DNA of 64,000 nucleotides from Vibrio echinoideorum (GTDB lineage: Bacteria > Pseudomonadota > Gammaproteobacteria > Enterobacterales > Vibrionaceae), in assembly GCF_024347455.1 (NCBI RefSeq), contig NZ_AP025485.1, positions 8,316-72,315 on the forward strand, written 5' to 3'. The position numbers were made by a program, and so were the translations under genes. Below, piece by piece: positions 8,069 through 16,978 of this stretch (positions are counted from its first letter, which is position 1; the number at the start of each line of letters is the position of its first letter). The notes below the pieces were generated by a model that was given only the letters and a program-made list of their open reading frames with translations, did no database searches and had not been told where the DNA came from.

Positions 8069-8183
8069 TGCCAGTTCCGCGTACGGTGGTCTACCCCCGG
8101 TCAGCACAGTTCTGGTCATAAATGAGTTTCAGACGTTAAGATATTAAATTGAATGAACCATGGCAAAGTCGGTTTGAGGCGTA

Positions 8184-9134
8184 TCATATTTCCTCAAACT
8201 CCAAACTATAGTAGTCACTATTTTTGGTAGTTTTCCATACATCTAGGTAACCCACGGAACTTGCATAACCGCCAAGCACGTCTTGTTTTTTCAGAGTTGA
8301 TTTTAAGCCAATAAGACAGTTATTGATGCTACTTGCACATAGCCTCATTAGGAAAATAGTTGATGGTTTTTTGCTAAGCTTCACGAGAGCTATTGCTGCA
8401 GCAACACGCAAACTGTCATCATCAAACTTCCACAAGTCGATGGTGCACCTTTCTGTATCTTGGTCAATATTGACATGTGGGTTTTTGGCTAATGACTTGC
8501 GTATTGTTTCATTTTCAACATCTTGAAGCTTGTCGATAATAACCCTGTCTGCTTGTTCAAGGCGTAATACGACTCTGTGCTCTTGTTCATAGATCCACTC
8601 ATCACTTTTTTGCATAAACACTTCGTACAGAATTCGATCGGCACCTTCCACACTAATATTGGAATAGTCATAATCGAACTTGTCATGACGGTATCTTAGC
8701 CCCTTGCGGTAAGAAACGGGCTTGGCTATGCCATCAAAGGGAGAAAACTCTTCTGCCATTGAAGTATTGAGCAAGGCATCAGCTCTGAATAGCTTATGAA
8801 AGATAGATCTGTCATAGAATTGAGATACACCTGCTATTATTCCTTTATGCTCATTTGCATAATGCGCCCACATCAAAAGGTTTTCCTTGTTCTCCGAGAA
8901 GCTAATCACTCCAATATGATGCATTTTCTTCTGAACATAGTCTGAAAAACTTAACTCACCTAATTCTATGTCGTGAGCATTTTCTTCATCGAAGTGTGAT
9001 GATAATTGCTCCAAGCTAGTCATGCAAAATGAAGCTTCAAAAGGGTCATTCAGCGCAACCATCTGCGACAATCGGATGAACCCTTCTTCAAAAAGATTTC
9101 TTGGTTCAGGTAAATATTTAAATAATTGCTTCAT
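8184..9134 (-). CDS. DUF2971 family protein 1
   Basis: A 316-aa protein with the DUF2971 pattern. The opening LFKYLPEPRNLFEEGFIRLS is followed by NDPFEASF near residue 30, then ISFSENKENLLMWAHYANEHKG near residues 95-116, and the YEQEHRVVLRL strand near 180. DUF2971 proteins have no firmly known biochemistry and are frequent in accessory islands. The residues NDPFE, SFSE, MWAHY and EHR are the conserved core. It is the downstream gene of a tandem pair with the DUF2971-like gene at 9260, in the same direction but with a gap of 125 bases. Confidence 0.75.
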   Translation of the reverse strand: MKQLFKYLPEPRNLFEEGFIRLSQMVALNDPFEASFCMTSLEQLSSHFDEENAHDIELGELSFSDYVQKKMHHIGVISFSENKENLLMWAHYANEHKGIIAGVSQFYDRSIFHKLFRADALLNTSMAEEFSPFDGIAKPVSYRKGLRYRHDKFDYDYSNISVEGADRILYEVFMQKSDEWIYEQEHRVVLRLEQADRVIIDKLQDVENETIRKSLAKNPHVNIDQDTERCTIDLWKFDDDSLRVAAAIALVKLSKKPSTIFLMRLCASSINNCLIGLKSTLKKQDVLGGYASSVGYLDVWKTTKNSDYYSLEFEEI

Positions 9135-9259
9135 TCGAATTCCATTAAGAAACGTTTGTCAAGCTAGACTATTTTTGTTTAACTATATGTATTTCATACT
9201 AAACGCTTTAGCTTAACTAGGTTAAAGCAAGTTACAAAGAGATGCTTCGGGCATTTATA

Positions 9260-10045
9260 CTAGCGATAATTGCCGTTGGAGTGCGCAATCTTTATCGTGT
9301 TGTAATCGCCGACACCATGCTTAAACAGCAAATATTTTACATCCTCGATACCCAGAGGGCATTTAGGCCCAAGTCTAATTGACTTTATGGAAGTTTGAGT
9401 TGTGGCACGACAACTGTGCTGGAAATGCAAGTACTTTGTAAGCCCATAAGGAGATACTCTCTCATGGACTGTCTTTTTGTATTGATCTTGATATAAACAG
9501 CCCCTTTCAAACTTCAAAGGGTTTGGTAATTCTGCTACCAACCTGACTTCACTTTCCTCTTTATAAAAAAGGTCTTTATAAGCATACTGTTCAAACCTCA
9601 CGAACAAATTTATTTCATCAGGGTTGTCATGAAAATTTTTGTCAGACAAAAATCGGTTGGCGTTTCCGAGAAAATCTTCGTCACCATATTTAACATTAAC
9701 GATTTGCGAAGTGAACGGAACTGTATCGATAGTTGGTGTGATAAACTGGTCTAGCATATCTAAATCAAACCCGATCGATACACCAGTCCCGTCATTTGCA
9801 TAGGCTCGCCACTGGCTTAGAACATCATCCTCGAGAGAAAAAGATACTGAGAAGCAATCTAAATCAGGTGTTGAATTGCTGAGACAAGTATCGTACTGCT
9901 TTTGTATGAGGTTTCTTAACCTATCTAGACCAAAAGCACCCTCATTAGGATCATTCATGTTCCGTAGATTAGCAGCCCAAATATTCGTACTTTCAAGAAT
10001 GCTAATAAAAGTATCAATTGACGTGTAATGGTGACCAATTAGCAT
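9260..10045 (-). CDS. DUF2971-like protein 2
   Basis: A 261-aa protein. The start is set at the ATG behind AAGGAAGGGAATAT, not at the upstream codon. The same core is seen as in its neighbour: HYTSIDTFISILES, then MNDPNEGAFG, FSVSFSLEDDVLSQWRAYANDG and ESEVRLVAEL. The two proteins are clearly different in sequence, so the pair is not a recent duplication. Having two members side by side suggests that they act together or have related targets. Function is not established for the family. Confidence 0.7.
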   Translation of the reverse strand: MLIGHHYTSIDTFISILESTNIWAANLRNMNDPNEGAFGLDRLRNLIQKQYDTCLSNSTPDLDCFSVSFSLEDDVLSQWRAYANDGTGVSIGFDLDMLDQFITPTIDTVPFTSQIVNVKYGDEDFLGNANRFLSDKNFHDNPDEINLFVRFEQYAYKDLFYKEESEVRLVAELPNPLKFERGCLYQDQYKKTVHERVSPYGLTKYLHFQHSCRATTQTSIKSIRLGPKCPLGIEDVKYLLFKHGVGDYNTIKIAHSNGNYR

Positions 10046-10240
10046 ATATTCCCTTCCTTGTATGCATCTGTAGGTACATTGCAGCATGAGAAAAGTTAAG
10101 TCAAACCTAACGAAGACATTTGGCGGAGAGCGTCTGTTCTAAGTAACTTTGGGGCAAAGATGAGTCAACAGGTAAGGATTCCTTATATGTTGCTAGCATG
10201 TTTCGGGGTAAATCTGAGTTAAGTCGCCCCGCCAGCAAGG

Positions 10241-10335
10241 ATCTGGACAGAAATCATTTAGATCTTTTACTTAAATTAGTAAAATACGAATAACTTCAAG
10301 TATGGGAAATTACGTAACTCAGTGTCCAAAATTGC
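10241..10335 (+). repeat. ~100-bp interspersed repeat copy
   Basis: It begins ATCTGGACAG and ends AGTGTCCAAAATTG. The middle TTACTTAAATTAGTAAAAT and CTTCAAGTATGGGAAAT match the copy at 6955-7056. It lies in the 756-base gap between the DUF2971 genes and the next operon, which otherwise holds only the hairpin at 10379 and AT-rich promoter-like DNA. Confidence 0.6.
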
Positions 10336-10378
10336 TGGAGCGGATCAGTCTCACGCTAGAAACAAAATCGTAGAGGCA

Positions 10379-10406
10379 CCCTAGAGTTTATATTTACCCT
10401 CTAGGG
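10379..10406 (+). terminator. Hairpin, weak terminator candidate
   Basis: CCCTAGAG and CTCTAGGG flank a 12-base AT-rich loop. No coding frame covers it and the U-tract after it is poor. It could be a relic terminator of a lost gene. Confidence 0.35.
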
Positions 10407-10801
10407 CTTCTATCTTTATGAGATGAGCGTATTCACCCTAAAGCCCAATCTTGAAAATCGTGGAAACATTGCTAGCAAAGAAGCTCTACCAATGGCCCCT
10501 ATCCCCCATAAGCCAACTCCAGTAACACTGAATGACTACAAGCCCATAAAAGAATTTCACCTCTAGTAGCGCCGTAAATGAGAAAGTACATAACCTATTC
10601 TTCTCTTGTATTTTTCTCATTCAATACTCCTATCTCCTCACGTCTACAGTCACGTTTTGCATTCAAATTTAAAATGAAACTAATTGCACATATACAAATA
10701 GAGCACTACCTTCTTTATAGTCAGAAAGATCAAATTCTGGCTAATTAATTAGTTTTATATATAAGAAATGTAACGACACCGTTGGACTAGGAGAAAAACA
10801 C

Positions 10802-11449
10802 ATGACAAAAATTCACAACAATGAATTCACTTTCATTATTGAAGGGCTCTCGGAAATTTCTTTTATCGAAAAAGAGCACAAGATAACAAAAGGTCAGCCG
10901 TATGAAGGGATTAGCTGTAAAGGGAACACGCTTGTCGTGAAAGCAGGACGACACAACTCTGGTGATGTTGCGAAATGGTTTCTAAATAGCGCTAAAGAGC
11001 GCGGGGTAATAGCGAAAACATTCAATGACGAAAAGCCAGAAGCTCTAAACTTTGCAGTGCGTGGAACACTATTACTTCATATAAAAGGGGTTACATACAC
11101 TTTCGATGACTTCGTTATAGGCCAAGGGCATTTTGAGTTTAACAACAACTGGTGGATTGGCTCTAAAGAAATGTTTGGTGTTACATGGGACAACGTAAAC
11201 CAACAATATGCTGAGCAGCTAGTTCAAGACTCGTTAAGTGTAGTATCCAGCATCATTACTGAAGACCCAGTAGGTAGCGTTATTGATAGTGCGAAGCTCA
11301 TCGTCGACGTGCTGAACAAACGTAAAGTGGGCTCTGGAAGCATAGCGGCACGAACGAGTGAATCGACGACCGCTGTTGGGCTATTCTTGTTCCAAATGGA
11401 CAATTCTCAAACCAATGTAACCATGACTGGCCGCTATTCACACCCTTAG
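10802..11449 (+). CDS. Unknown 215-aa protein, partner of the PI-PLC-like gene
   Basis: It is preceded by CTAGGAGAAAAACAC directly before ATG. The protein has no signal peptide or membrane segment. It is beta-rich in the first 130 residues (EFTFIIEGLSEISFIE, LLLHIKGVTYTFDDFVIG) with a conspicuous Trp/Asn patch (FNNNWWIGSKEMFG). A Ser/Thr-rich C-terminus ends TMTGRYSHP. It lies 140 bases upstream of the phospholipase-like gene on the same strand, after a promoter-like AT-rich region, so the two probably form one unit. I do not recognise a family. Confidence 0.6.
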   Translation: MTKIHNNEFTFIIEGLSEISFIEKEHKITKGQPYEGISCKGNTLVVKAGRHNSGDVAKWFLNSAKERGVIAKTFNDEKPEALNFAVRGTLLLHIKGVTYTFDDFVIGQGHFEFNNNWWIGSKEMFGVTWDNVNQQYAEQLVQDSLSVVSSIITEDPVGSVIDSAKLIVDVLNKRKVGSGSIAARTSESTTAVGLFLFQMDNSQTNVTMTGRYSHP

Positions 11450-11589
11450 TTTCTCTTCTTGTAGAGTGATGCTTAGCGCTTACCACTTCTAGCCATACTC
11501 ACTCAAACACACAAACCAAAGACGAACAAATGAGCTTTGGTGATTGGTTCATAACCAAAGCTCAAAAATATTCTATATCGGAGAACAAC

Positions 11590-12546
11590 ATGGCTGACGT
11601 AAGCACAAAAAACTGGATGAGTGCACTAGACAAAAACTTAACACTGGACAGTATTTCCATGCCGGGGACTCATGATTCAGGGACTCAAAAAGCCCTTAAA
11701 GGGGGAGCTAGAACACAAAACTTTGGCATTTATGATCAACTATCAGATGGCATTCGTTTCCTCGACATTCGTGTGAAACCAAACGGTCCAGAACTTGACC
11801 CTCTAAATATTTACCATGGTGACTTTAGTTGCGGCATTTCTTTCGGTGATGTTCTAAATGATTGTTTAAAGTTTCTCTCAGAAAACCCAAGTGAATCCGT
11901 CGTTATGCTTATGAACGCCGCGACAAACAGTGATAAAGACATTCAAACAAAATTCGATGAATACCTTAAACAAGAGAAGTACAAACATCTATTTTACTTA
12001 GAGCCACGAATACCAGCATTGCATGAAGCCCAGAGCAAAATTGTTTTGTTAAGACGTTTTGATGGCGATGAAGGTATCGATCTATCCAATGGGTGGGAAA
12101 AGAATGCAACCTTCACTCTGACAACGCCCGAAAACCAAGTGTTCCGAATAGAAGATGAATACCAGCAGCACGATACTCACAAGAAAATGGCTACCGTACA
12201 CTCCTCAATAAACAGAGCTATGGAGACACCAAATGATAACGCTGTGCATATTACATACAATAGCATCTCACTTGGGGGACACTCACCTTACCAATACGCT
12301 TGGGGTGGCGGTTTCGGTAAAGTAGATCCGAAGATGAATCCAGGACTAACGGAATTCTTGGCTGAGCAACAAAAGGGAAAAAGGTTTGGTATTGTTGTTC
12401 TAGACTTTTACAACAACGAAGAAGGTCATATAGATAACAGAAATGCCGAGCTGATTATCAACGCCAACTCGGGAGTTGACTTGAAAAATAGCGAGTATGC
12501 AAGAAGTTCATCTATCATTAAAGAAGACCATTCTTACTTAGTTTAA
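11590..12546 (+). CDS. PI-PLC X-domain phosphodiesterase-like protein
   Basis: A 318-aa protein read from the ATG behind GGAGAAC; an in-frame ATG at 11530 would add 20 residues but lacks a ribosome site. Both catalytic histidines of bacterial phosphatidylinositol-specific phospholipase C are present: H28 in SMPGTHDSGT and H76 in IYHGDF. The conserved RFLDIRV strand lies between them, and VLDFYN occurs near the end. Bacterial PI-PLC enzymes cleave phosphoinositides without calcium. No signal peptide is visible, so this copy may act inside the cell or be delivered by another route. The terminator at 12624 closes the unit. Confidence 0.82.
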   Translation: MADVSTKNWMSALDKNLTLDSISMPGTHDSGTQKALKGGARTQNFGIYDQLSDGIRFLDIRVKPNGPELDPLNIYHGDFSCGISFGDVLNDCLKFLSENPSESVVMLMNAATNSDKDIQTKFDEYLKQEKYKHLFYLEPRIPALHEAQSKIVLLRRFDGDEGIDLSNGWEKNATFTLTTPENQVFRIEDEYQQHDTHKKMATVHSSINRAMETPNDNAVHITYNSISLGGHSPYQYAWGGGFGKVDPKMNPGLTEFLAEQQKGKRFGIVVLDFYNNEEGHIDNRNAELIINANSGVDLKNSEYARSSSIIKEDHSYLV

Positions 12547-12623
12547 AGAATGCATGTCAACTACCTAGGTGGAAACAAATACCTTATCCATCTCGTATAC
12601 TTCTGTTCACCTAGGAGGTCACA

Positions 12624-12651
12624 TCAAGGGGGTGGCTTGTAACCCCCTTGA
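12624..12651 (+). terminator. Terminator-like hairpin after the PI-PLC-like gene
   Basis: A perfect 10-bp stem, TCAAGGGGGT / ACCCCCTTGA, with a 7- to 8-base loop lies 78 bases after the stop. There is little U-tract. Confidence 0.6.
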
Positions 12652-12754
12652 CCAATATGAATCACATCAACACGATTTAAATCATCAGCATATGTTAAGG
12701 CCCTATATAACATGTCGGTACAGTTCGAGAATAACACTCTAGTGTCTGACTAAT

Positions 12755-12845
12755 TATTGGACAAAACTGTGCCAGCGGCATTGCTAATTTAGCAATCAAT
12801 GAATTAGCCTGGGTATGGAAAAGTTGCTTAACTGAATATCCAGCA
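12755..12845 (+). repeat. Degenerate copy of the ~100-bp interspersed repeat
   Basis: It opens TTATTGGACAAAACTG, continues through GGGTATGGAAAAGTTGCTTA and ends ATATCCAGC. It is more diverged than the other copies and sits between the converging PI-PLC-like and OGG-fold genes. Confidence 0.45.
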
Positions 12846-12852
12846 TTCGTTC

Positions 12853-14052
12853 CTAGCGACCTATCTTCTTAAACCCTAGCCCCTTCGCTAGGTCTTGCGC
12901 AGACTTTTTAGCGGCTCTTAATAACTCACTATCTGTGAATTGTTCAGCTTCCGACTTACAGTGCACCAAGTCGTCGCCACCTAAATATACTACTTGCAAA
13001 GTTGGGTCATTACGCATTGCCTTATGGTTATCCGTTACGGTTGCACCATTTTCACCTGAAAAAACACGATACCCCTGAGCACCTAACCCACCTTGAACAA
13101 GTGTTAACGGCTCCTTACCGTATGGCTTTTTAATATCCAGTAAATCGATATTAGTTGAGGTGTAAGCAGTTTTATTCATTGGGGACAGATATACCACTAC
13201 AATACGTGGCATTATTGACTTATCTTTGTTTAAGCTCTTCAATGAATGCGGTGCTTTTTCCGTTGGCTTACTTCTGCTTATTGCAGCTAAAGTATCGAAT
13301 ACCTCGGCATGATGTTCAGCAACAAACGACTCAAAGTAGAAACGTGGGTTATTACTGGTTTTATCTTTAGAGCGATGAGAGCCAAAAATATAGCTTTCTA
13401 GTTGATTCACCTCTACCCCGCACTCTTTTGACCATCTATTCATCCTCAGAACAAAATCGTTGAAAGCGGCACTGCGCGTCGCCGTTCTTAATTTAACCTC
13501 AACGCCTTCTACTCGAGAAATATACTGCCTAGCCAATTGGCCGCTTCCTTCATCAACCAGCAATGCACAGTATGCAAGTTTGGTCCATTTATCAAAAATC
13601 GGTGGGATAATTGTTAAGGTCTCCGCTGCAGCAACGAAGAAAAACAGCTTGGTAAAATACGCATCGCCTAAGCCTTTTAACTTACCCTCTCCTTCCATGT
13701 AGTTGTACGCTTGAGAGAATGCCTGTTGCGCCAATAAGTGCTTAACAACCAACACGATAGCTTCTAACCGCTCTGGCGTCACATTTAGTAACTTGGTTAG
13801 ATTGTCCCCAGTCACACCTCCAGTCGAAACCCCTCCCCAAATCATTGCAGCGAAGAAACCTTTATAATAATGGTGATTTTTAAAATACGCTGTCACTTGC
13901 TCTCGACCAATATAGCCATCTGAACAATCAGATAAGATGTCATCAATTACTTTATGGTGACGATAATTAAAATAACTATTGGCAATTTTAAAGCTTGGTT
14001 GCTCTGTTTCTTGAATTTTTTTGAGATTGTTTTTTAAAAATGATGGAGTCAT
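12853..14052 (-). CDS. 8-oxoguanine DNA glycosylase (OGG)-fold-like protein
   Basis: A 399-aa protein starting behind AAGGCTCAAA-ATG. The middle shows a helix-hairpin-helix-like motif, LKGLGDAYFTKLFFF near residues 124-138, followed by IIPPIFDKW with an Asp about 22 residues later. This is the spacing expected of HhH-GPD glycosylases, where the Lys is the nucleophile and the Asp is catalytic. The upstream IWGGVSTGG.TGDNL block fits accessory OGG-fold proteins as I remember them. It is the last gene of a three-gene minus-strand run with a DUF559-type nuclease and an unknown 186-aa gene. That suggests recognition of a modified base followed by cutting, perhaps in defence. Catalysis is inferred, not shown. 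Confidence 0.6.
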   Translation of the reverse strand: MTPSFLKNNLKKIQETEQPSFKIANSYFNYRHHKVIDDILSDCSDGYIGREQVTAYFKNHHYYKGFFAAMIWGGVSTGGVTGDNLTKLLNVTPERLEAIVLVVKHLLAQQAFSQAYNYMEGEGKLKGLGDAYFTKLFFFVAAAETLTIIPPIFDKWTKLAYCALLVDEGSGQLARQYISRVEGVEVKLRTATRSAAFNDFVLRMNRWSKECGVEVNQLESYIFGSHRSKDKTSNNPRFYFESFVAEHHAEVFDTLAAISRSKPTEKAPHSLKSLNKDKSIMPRIVVVYLSPMNKTAYTSTNIDLLDIKKPYGKEPLTLVQGGLGAQGYRVFSGENGATVTDNHKAMRNDPTLQVVYLGGDDLVHCKSEAEQFTDSELLRAAKKSAQDLAKGLGFKKIGR

Positions 14053-14134
14053 TTTGAGCCTTGTTCAATCAATATGTCATGGGTTGTGGTCATTTAGCCG
14101 TCAGCATTTAGTAATGCTTTACACTCGCGGGTTA

Positions 14135-14902
14135 TTAGCGTTTAAGAAGCTGATTTAACGTATTTTTCAAATGCTCAAAGACGTCATCACGAGACTTTTG
14201 TCCTTTGAAACTTTCAATGACTTTGTATTTATTTCCAGTTGTATTTTTCCAATCTGACAACTCAAGAGATAAATACTCCGGTATAGTTTCAGCATAATCG
14301 GTCACAAGAAGTTTAGGCTTTAGACTTTTAGTCACGATCATGCATAGAGTTAAACCATCGAAGTGAATCATAAAACCTACTTCTCCATTTGGCGGCGTCA
14401 ATGGAGTACCAATATGGTTGCGATCAATCTTTATATCCAATTGCTCAAGATCTTCTTGTAAACAATTCAGGAAATCGAATGCTCCAACTTCTTCTAGCTC
14501 TTCTCTTTTTTGCTTAGAGTAGTCGCCCTCTTTTCTTACTTTCGCTTCAATCACCCACTCTGCTGTTGAACAACTTCTTACTTTTGCTATCAACTGGTCA
14601 ACTTGCTCATACACGGGCTCTTTCACATCTATCCGATAAAACTCACACCCTAACTCTTTCTGAATGTAAGCTTCTCGAATCCTATCATCTTCAATTTGAG
14701 AGTCGTGATGTTCTTCATCAATCTCAACCACTAAATTTAGGTCAGGGAAATAACCGTCCACCAAGTACGGACCAATTTTATATTGTGAACGCAGCTGTAC
14801 ATCCCTTAAGGCAAAATGCAGAGCATACATAACAATAGACTCCCATCTTTTGTGGCTGGTTTTCGTATTCTGATGAATATACTTTTCTATTTCTGTTGCC
14901 AT
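14135..14902 (-). CDS. DUF559/Vsr-like PD-(D/E)XK endonuclease-type protein
   Basis: A 255-aa protein whose first 115 residues follow the DUF559 (Vsr-like) nuclease fold. YLVDGYFPDLNLVVEIDEEHHD near residues 47-68 contains the D...EID catalytic core. RIREAYIQKELGCEFYRID follows. The C-terminal ~130 residues are an unassigned domain with a hydrophobic core (VGFMIHFDGLTLCMIVTKSLKPKLLV). Vsr-type enzymes nick DNA near mismatches or modified bases, a fitting partner for the OGG-fold gene downstream (82 bases). The upstream gene, 40 bases away on the same strand, completes the likely operon. Confidence 0.75.
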   Translation of the reverse strand: MATEIEKYIHQNTKTSHKRWESIVMYALHFALRDVQLRSQYKIGPYLVDGYFPDLNLVVEIDEEHHDSQIEDDRIREAYIQKELGCEFYRIDVKEPVYEQVDQLIAKVRSCSTAEWVIEAKVRKEGDYSKQKREELEEVGAFDFLNCLQEDLEQLDIKIDRNHIGTPLTPPNGEVGFMIHFDGLTLCMIVTKSLKPKLLVTDYAETIPEYLSLELSDWKNTTGNKYKVIESFKGQKSRDDVFEHLKNTLNQLLKR

Positions 14903-14942
14903 ACTGCTGTCGGTTAACCTTTTCTACACATAATAATTAGCT

Positions 14943-15503
14943 TCACACTTTCGAAAACGTAAGGAGTAAGTTGTGTCCATCATCTGGGACGATAAGATTG
15001 ATCATCTCTTCAATGTTAAAACTACTTCGCCCCAGTTCAGTCACGCGCTGGAAGTCATCAATACTCGCATTGCGATCTCGATGTATCAGGTAGCCTAAAG
15101 GCCAGCATCGATGCTGGAGTAAAGAGTCTGTGTTACTTGGGACCTGAAAAACCTGAGCCTTAGCATAAGCCTTAACCACGGACTCTAACTCTGTAAGTGA
15201 TACGTTAATTACACCATTTCGATGGTATACATCACTGATTAATGGAATGACTTCAGTCGCACAACATTCGGCAATATCCACATAACAATGCGCCTTAGGT
15301 ACTTCAATGGTAGGTTTCCACCACAATGTAGCTTGGTGACGTTTAGAAGCCCATTCCATCACTTCAGGAGTGGGGGTTTGACTATCAATGATGACAAAAG
15401 CGGGTCCATTCGGGCTTATCGCTCTTATTTGACTTGGAGAACGAAAAATCAATTCATCGCTTTCGTATTGTTGCTCTGGAGTATCGCTAATCCAAAGTAG
15501 CAT
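14943..15503 (-). CDS. Unknown 186-aa protein, first gene of the nuclease/OGG-fold operon
   Basis: The start has AAGGACGATGAGTC before ATG. The N-terminal part alternates short strands and helices like a receiver or Rossmann-type domain (MLLWISDTP, AFVIIDSQTPTPEVMEWASKR, ATLWWKP). The C-terminal part includes HRCWPLGYLIHRDRNASIDDFQRV. The repeated strand-helix units recall response-regulator folds, but I see no clear phospho-acceptor site. It leads the operon toward the DUF559-type nuclease. Possible sensor or regulator; not recognised. Confidence 0.55.
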   Translation of the reverse strand: MLLWISDTPEQQYESDELIFRSPSQIRAISPNGPAFVIIDSQTPTPEVMEWASKRHQATLWWKPTIEVPKAHCYVDIAECCATEVIPLISDVYHRNGVINVSLTELESVVKAYAKAQVFQVPSNTDSLLQHRCWPLGYLIHRDRNASIDDFQRVTELGRSSFNIEEMINLIVPDDGHNLLLTFSKV

Positions 15504-15587
15504 GACTCATCGTCCTTACTAATTTAAAGGTCTTTAGTGTAGAACGGTAATGCGTCATGGAGTGTCGTTTTAATTCAAGTCAAACAG

Positions 15588-15615
15588 TGACGCCATGATG
15601 TGGAAAATGGCGTCA
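15588..15615 (+). promoter_or_regulatory. Operator-like inverted repeat
   Basis: TGACGCCAT and ATGGCGTCA (9-bp arms, 10-base spacer) lie between the divergent 186-aa gene and the 50-aa gene. A related half-site, TGCGTCATGG, lies at 15551. It is a likely regulator-binding site controlling one or both directions; the WYL proteins nearby are candidates. Confidence 0.45.
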
Positions 15616-15641
15616 ACACTATCAATCAAGAGAAGGATACA

Positions 15642-15794
15642 ATGAAAGAATACCTGATCACATTCACACTCAACGGTCGCAGAACCAAACGCCGAGTATG
15701 GGCCTACCATGTGAGCGATGCTTATAAGCGTATCCGTGATGAAGAACCGCCCAAAAGCCAGATTGGCTGGATCAAATCAGAGCAGATTAAATAG
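15642..15794 (+). CDS. Small 50-aa basic protein
   Basis: It starts at an ATG behind AGAAGGATACA. The product is short and basic (TLNGRRTKRRVWAYHVSDAY, then PPKSQIGWIKSEQIK). It looks like a compact beta-rich nucleic-acid-binding or regulatory protein, with no named family that I can give. It is framed by an inverted repeat upstream and a strong terminator downstream, so it is a self-contained transcription unit inside the larger cargo cluster. Confidence 0.6.
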   Translation: MKEYLITFTLNGRRTKRRVWAYHVSDAYKRIRDEEPPKSQIGWIKSEQIK

Positions 15795-15808
15795 TGATTT
15801 CTGCCTTT

Positions 15809-15841
15809 AAAACTAAGGCGTTTGAATAACGCCTTAGTTTT
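15809..15841. terminator. Bidirectional terminator
   Basis: A 14-bp perfect stem, AAAACTAAGGCGTT / AACGCCTTAGTTTT with a 5-base loop, has A- and T-rich flanks. It serves the converging 50-aa gene and the WYL gene, whose last codons overlap it. Confidence 0.9.
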
Positions 15842-16832
15842 ACTGATATTGACGTACTGCTTTTTCTAAACTCTCTGCGAGTTCCTTTCTTAAAGAAATA
15901 GGAGCAATAACCTCACTAATGTCAGAAAGCGACATTAACCACCACTTAAGTTCTTCTGTATAGTTCACTCTTGCTTTTACAATAAAGTGGTGAGGATCTG
16001 GGTAGCTGACTTCTTGCTCAGGATGAATTGGAGTTTCAAGCAAATGGTACCCTTCGACATAGGATATTTTCAATTCTAGTGTGATTTTGCTGTCTTTAGG
16101 AAAGCTTAGATTACCATTTTCAATATAGGTCGCTAAGTTGAAATCTGGAACCTGGTTTGAGGTAGGGACCATCGATTCTATACCTTGAATTCGATGCAAT
16201 ACAAAGTGTCGATAATCGCCATTTTCTCGTAATGTCGCAATAAGATAATACACAGACCCACGAGTAACCAGACCTAATGGGTTTATTTGATACTTCTTAC
16301 TATACCTTGGTGGCCGAGGCCGATAATCAATCTCTAAGGGGGTTTGTTGGATCAAAGCACGCTCAACAACTTGCATTACTTTCTCGTCAATTGAGGGCTT
16401 ACAAAGCTGAAAACCAGGAGATAGGTTCGCGATACGTGACGGCCAATGGTATAAAGGATTTTCCGGTGCCATAGCGAACTTTTGTGTAGCCTGCAAGAAG
16501 AAGCCTTTTAGATTGTCATGTACTTGCTGAGGTAACAAATAGTGAGACTGTTCACTCAGCATATTAATGGCGAGGGCTGTGCTAGGCGTCATTTCTAACG
16601 ATGCATCACTAACCCCTTGAATGCGATACCAATGATGCGGCCTGACGGCATCATCGCAGCTCAAAGGATGCTGACAACATAATATTTCAATGTCCCTCTG
16701 TAGCATTCGCATATTAATTTCAAAGCCATCATTACTTAGCTTATCGCTTAGCTCTCGCGTCGTCGTATATTGAGGCTCTTGAGGGATATAACGCAATATC
16801 GCCATGTGGCGCAGTGTTCGGGTATCAGACAT
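15840..16832 (-). CDS. WYL-domain transcriptional regulator 1
   Basis: A 330-aa protein starting behind GGAAAGTCT-ATG. The N-terminal winged helix spans residues ~1-70 (TTRELSDKLSNDGFEINMRMLQRDIEIL). A WYL/WCX-type ligand domain follows: LEIDYRPRPP near 175, NPLGLVTRGSVYYLIATL near 192-209, and HRIQGI near 220. WYL regulators often control phage-defence loci and sense nucleic-acid or nucleotide signals. It lies 147 bases after the Hsp70-like gene on the same strand and is a paralogue of the WYL gene at 19656. Confidence 0.88.
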   Translation of the reverse strand: MSDTRTLRHMAILRYIPQEPQYTTTRELSDKLSNDGFEINMRMLQRDIEILCCQHPLSCDDAVRPHHWYRIQGVSDASLEMTPSTALAINMLSEQSHYLLPQQVHDNLKGFFLQATQKFAMAPENPLYHWPSRIANLSPGFQLCKPSIDEKVMQVVERALIQQTPLEIDYRPRPPRYSKKYQINPLGLVTRGSVYYLIATLRENGDYRHFVLHRIQGIESMVPTSNQVPDFNLATYIENGNLSFPKDSKITLELKISYVEGYHLLETPIHPEQEVSYPDPHHFIVKARVNYTEELKWWLMSLSDISEVIAPISLRKELAESLEKAVRQYQ

Positions 16833-16978
16833 AGACTTTCCAGGAAAAAGGTAATAGTTGCTTGCTAAACTCTAGAAATATCAATGTATTAAATTATGTA
16901 ATGCGTGAATTTAGATTAGTCAAACTAAACTCATTTCAGAATTAACAAGCGTGCTCGTTGCAATATGGTCGCTTTTAT

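Noticed and set aside
6955..12845. The ~100-bp repeats as integron attC sites
   Set aside because: They lack recognisable R''/R' core sites of the GTTRRRY/RYYYAAC type at their ends, they occur in both orientations, they flank multi-gene units with their own promoters, and no tyrosine integron integrase is present.
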